From positions 1-7,946 of the forward strand of contig JABCZE010000059.1 of the NCBI GenBank assembly GCA_013289785.1: a stretch of 7,946 nt of DNA, in the 5' to 3' direction. Positions 5,135-7,946 of the stretch are shown one piece after another. Numbering within the stretch: position 1 is the stretch's first letter; every line of letters starts with the position of its first letter. The stretch is from Vulcanimicrobiota bacterium (GTDB lineage Bacteria; Vulcanimicrobiota; Vulcanimicrobiia; Vulcanimicrobiales; Vulcanimicrobiaceae). The position numbers and the translations under genes are program-made. The notes below the pieces were generated by a model, which saw nothing but the letters and a program-made list of their open reading frames with translations, did not search any database and was not told the origin of the DNA.

Positions 5135-7723
5135 ATGCAAAATCCTCGCGCTTGCATGCGCGTTGTTTGCGTGTCCGTTGCTCTGGTCGCCACTTTCTGG
5201 GCGGCATCCTTCGGCCTTTCGCAAGCGCAAAGTAACACCTTAGACGTTTCCGGAACAGTAACGGCGAACGACGGCACACCGATCGCCGGAGCCACAGTCG
5301 TGCTCTCAAGTCAAAGAGAATCGCTGAGCGCTCGGAGCGACGCGCACGGGACCCTTGTCATTCGGAACGTCAGAGCCGGGACGTACGCACTTCACGCAGG
5401 TGCGCCGGGATATCAAGCGATCTCGCAACGCACGGTAACGATCGATTCGGCCAATCCGACGCTCGCGATCGTGCTCTCCCCCGCGACGACCAGCTCGTTG
5501 ACCGTCATCGGACAAGTGCGCGCCTCCGCCGGCGAAACGGTCTCGACGTCCTCGGAGCCCAGCTTGAACCTCAGCGCGCAGAACGCGGCTGCGGCCGGCG
5601 TCACGTCGGTCGCCGCGATGGTATGGCCGCAACTGTCCGTCACGCCGGTGATTCCGCTGGGCGGGGGCAGCAACGCCACGGTCAGTTTAGCGGTGCGCGG
5701 CCCTGATCCGACCGAGACGCTCGTCGACATCGACGGGCACCAACAGAACAATGGCAACACCGGCGATTTCGACCTCTCGCTGCTCGATCCGGCGGCGCTG
5801 CAAGAAGTCCAAGTCCTCAGTGGGATCTCCCCTTCGTCGCTCATCGGTCCCAACATGATCGGTGGGGGAATCAATATATTAACGCTACAACCTACAAACA
5901 CGTCGCAAGGGCTCATTCGCATTTTCGGCGGCACGTACGGAGCCTTCGGCGAGACGATTCAAGCCACTGGAACCGACGATCGTCTCGGGTACGCCGTGTC
6001 GCTTCACGGTACCACCGCGGATGGCTCGGTCAACCAAACGGTCCTCGCGCCTCCGGGCGGCGTCGCACCGCCGACAAACAACGAAACCCTGCAGAGCGTC
6101 GGTAGCGGCTCGTACGGCGACTCGCTTTTAACGAAGCTTCGCTATCAGCTCGGCGGTCCCAACGGCTACGGGTACATCCAGGTCGATTTTCGCAATGCAA
6201 ACATCTCGAAAGACGACTCGGCGTTGCTAACTAACTACACTCCGCCGGGACCCGTCGCCGTCGGCGGATGTGTTGCCGGCGCGGTCCCAACCCCGTGTGG
6301 AGGCAACGAGGCGATATCACAGGAGGCCGGCGGGTACCAGAGCTTTGCGGGAACGTTGCTTGGCGAGCACCAGTCAAACTACGGCCTCGACGCACAGATA
6401 CCACTGGGTAACCAACTCATCGATGCCGCTCCTGCGACGCTCCTCCAATTTAGTCATCTAACCTCGCTTTGGACTCAATCGGTCTCGGGTCCGGGCGCCG
6501 ACACGTTGCAGTACCTCTATAACCAGCGCGACTTACTCGGTGACGACTGGGTGGAGGTCGACCATCATTTCAACACCGGGACGCTCTCGCTCAAGTACGA
6601 TCTCAACAATGAGACCCTGACGACGAACTACGTGCAAGGTCAGGTGATCGCCGAAGCGCAGCCAATCGGAGGTCCAATCGCGCTCAACGACGTGCCGCTT
6701 GGGGCCTCACAGGTCTCGACCGACGCATTCAACCCCGACAAAGTGCCGCCCGTACAGACATTGCCGCTCTCTCAGACGCAACGGTATGCCGTCTTGCGCT
6801 ATAACGGCGATCCGACGAGTCACATCCATTATTCGATCGCCGGGTACGATAGCTGGTTTAGCACGTTCGGGCAAAGCTTCGACCCCCGCGCGGGCTTCGT
6901 TTGGACGCCGACCGGGAACACCGCTGTGCGCGCGGCCGTCGGCACGACGTTTCAGACGCCGCAACTTGGCGAGCTCGTCGTGCCGCCGCCGGCCGATCGC
7001 GTTCCGGTGGGCGGCGTGATCTATATCGGGAACCCGAACCTGCAGCCCGACCGGGCGACCGATTACGATCTCGGCATGGAGCAGATCGTCGGAAAGTCGC
7101 CAAAGCCCTTGCATCTTTCGTTAGATCTTTATCAGACGAACCTGCGATCGCCGTCGGCCGAAACAAATCCCGTACCGATTCCGCATTGTCAAACGCCTCG
7201 CAATCCGGTGGCCTGTCCGCTCGCGATTCCGGTCAACGCCGGTAACGGCGTCTACCGCGGCATCGACGTCTCGGCGGATCAGCAACTCGCCGCGTACTTG
7301 CACCTGCGCGTCGGCTGGGACGTTGACAGCTCCTTCCTCACCGTCATTCCGGTCTCAATTCAAGATGGGACGATGCCGGCGCTCCAACAATCGCTCGGTC
7401 AGCCTCTGCACAAAGCGTATGTTACTCTCGAGGAAGCTCCGCCGGCCGGACTTGGCTATGGAGCCGAACTACACTACGAAGGCTGGTACAACGAGTTGAA
7501 CCGGGGTCCGTACGCAACGCTCGACGCGCACGTCGTCTTTAGCCGCGCCGGTTACCAGTACGGTTTGTACGGAACGAACCTCACCAACGTGTACGCTAGT
7601 CCTTTTGCGATCATCAACGGAGGGATGATCTACGGGGGCACCGTGGGGGCTCCCGTGATTCCAACCCCTGCAAACATCCTTCAAGGCGCTCAAGTTAACT
7701 TCGTCGTGACGCGTTCCATCTAA
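5135..7723 (+). CDS. TonB-dependent outer-membrane receptor with N-terminal carboxypeptidase-regulatory-like domain
   Basis: An 862-residue outer-membrane receptor. A signal peptide (about 1-31, ending LSQA) is followed by a carboxypeptidase-regulatory-like beta-sandwich at about 36-115 (VSGTVTANDGTPIAGATVVL, then GTYALHAGAPGY). The strand SSLTVIGQV (120-128) is a possible TonB box. The plug runs from about 140 to 255, with LAVRGPDPTETLVDIDGH (185-202) and LDPAALQEVQVLSG (217-230) leading to GGGINILT (243-250). The remaining 600 or so residues form the barrel, including the family signature IGNPNLQPDRATDYDLG (631-647). The last residue is Ile, not the usual Phe. Such receptors import scarce ligands (metal chelates, cobalamin, glycans) using TonB energy; the ligand cannot be read here. 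Two CX8C pairs (C379/C388, C685/C694) probably staple extracellular loops. The start at ATG 5135 has AGGAG at 5122-5126. The gene is flanked by paralogous membrane proteins, with gaps of 36 and 13 bases. No ExbB/ExbD/TonB genes are present in the window. Confidence 0.95.
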   Translation: MQNPRACMRVVCVSVALVATFWAASFGLSQAQSNTLDVSGTVTANDGTPIAGATVVLSSQRESLSARSDAHGTLVIRNVRAGTYALHAGAPGYQAISQRTVTIDSANPTLAIVLSPATTSSLTVIGQVRASAGETVSTSSEPSLNLSAQNAAAAGVTSVAAMVWPQLSVTPVIPLGGGSNATVSLAVRGPDPTETLVDIDGHQQNNGNTGDFDLSLLDPAALQEVQVLSGISPSSLIGPNMIGGGINILTLQPTNTSQGLIRIFGGTYGAFGETIQATGTDDRLGYAVSLHGTTADGSVNQTVLAPPGGVAPPTNNETLQSVGSGSYGDSLLTKLRYQLGGPNGYGYIQVDFRNANISKDDSALLTNYTPPGPVAVGGCVAGAVPTPCGGNEAISQEAGGYQSFAGTLLGEHQSNYGLDAQIPLGNQLIDAAPATLLQFSHLTSLWTQSVSGPGADTLQYLYNQRDLLGDDWVEVDHHFNTGTLSLKYDLNNETLTTNYVQGQVIAEAQPIGGPIALNDVPLGASQVSTDAFNPDKVPPVQTLPLSQTQRYAVLRYNGDPTSHIHYSIAGYDSWFSTFGQSFDPRAGFVWTPTGNTAVRAAVGTTFQTPQLGELVVPPPADRVPVGGVIYIGNPNLQPDRATDYDLGMEQIVGKSPKPLHLSLDLYQTNLRSPSAETNPVPIPHCQTPRNPVACPLAIPVNAGNGVYRGIDVSADQQLAAYLHLRVGWDVDSSFLTVIPVSIQDGTMPALQQSLGQPLHKAYVTLEEAPPAGLGYGAELHYEGWYNELNRGPYATLDAHVVFSRAGYQYGLYGTNLTNVYASPFAIINGGMIYGGTVGAPVIPTPANILQGAQVNFVVTRSI

Positions 7724-7736
7724 GAAAATCCTCACG

Positions 7737-7946
7737 GTGCGCTTGGGACTTCGAACGGTACTTTCACTCGGCGCATGCGCGGCGGCTGCGGCCGCGGTGC
7801 TGGCGCACTATGTGATTGACGTCGTGGGTGACTTTGCGCTCTCCCACGATACCTACGACGACGTGGCGCATGCGTCGCGCGAGGTCGCGAGCGGCGTGGC
7901 GCTGCTGATCGCGTTGTTCCTCGCCGTCCGGGGACTTCGCATCTGT
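7737..7946 (+). CDS. Inner-membrane protein of unknown family (copy 2), 3' partial at window edge
   Basis: The first 70 codons of a second copy of the membrane protein at 4430-5098, running off the right edge. Aligned without gaps to that protein from its Val-9, 45 of 70 residues are identical by hand count. The shared core is AHxxIDVVGDxAL, then DxYDxxxHxSRE, then SGVAL. Two hydrophobic segments (about 8-30 and 50-66 of the visible part) flank this polar, His/Asp/Glu-rich loop. The start is GTG 7737, the only start-like codon in frame after the receptor stop; no good ribosome site is seen, only AAGAAAA about 10 bases upstream. It lies 13 bases after the receptor gene, so it is probably translated from the same message. 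The function is unknown. Confidence 0.8.
   Translation, partial: MRLGLRTVLSLGACAAAAAAVLAHYVIDVVGDFALSHDTYDDVAHASREVASGVALLIALFLAVRGLRIC

Noticed and set aside
1..7946. CRISPR array, tRNA, transposase or attachment sites
   Set aside because: No regularly spaced repeats, cloverleaf-like sequence, inverted terminal repeats or transposase-like reading frame was seen.

Overview
This is a GC-rich window from what is probably a diderm (outer-membrane) bacterium, because it encodes a TonB-dependent outer-membrane receptor with a signal peptide. The mix of families (an RsbU/RsbW-type fusion, a LuxR regulator with TPR-like repeats, degenerate HIT-like proteins, and a receptor with a carboxypeptidase-regulatory N-terminal domain next to small uncharacterised membrane proteins) resembles Candidatus Eremiobacterota (WPS-2). 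That placement is an impression from gene content, not a demonstrated assignment. No tRNA, rRNA, CRISPR array, insertion sequence or integrase was seen.

Left part (1-697): two small divergent HIT-like genes about 60 bp apart. The minus-strand one runs off the left edge and carries an in-frame TAG, after which the same frame still reads like the family, so it looks interrupted. The plus-strand one is complete, but the histidines of the triad appear to be replaced. Its stop overlaps the stop of the next, convergent gene by four bases.

Middle part (694-3902, minus strand): a signalling pair. The downstream gene is an intact 672-residue protein with PAS, GAF, SpoIIE/PP2C phosphatase and RsbW-like ATPase domains in one chain. 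Upstream of it, 81 bp away, is a LuxR-type regulator whose TPR-like part, HTH and C-terminal tail lie in different frames. Two +1 shifts restore a continuous 368-residue protein, so it is a pseudogene, a misread sequence or, less likely, a recoded gene.

Right part (4014-7946, plus strand): a tightly spaced probable operon. It encodes a small secreted protein with two cysteines, a four-helix membrane protein, an 862-residue TonB-dependent receptor, and the start of a second membrane protein that is a clear paralogue of the first (45 of 70 residues identical by hand count, no gaps). The paralogues share a His/Asp/Glu-rich segment between their first two membrane helices. This receptor-membrane protein set is the best candidate here for an undescribed system, perhaps an uptake module; its substrate cannot be read from the sequence.
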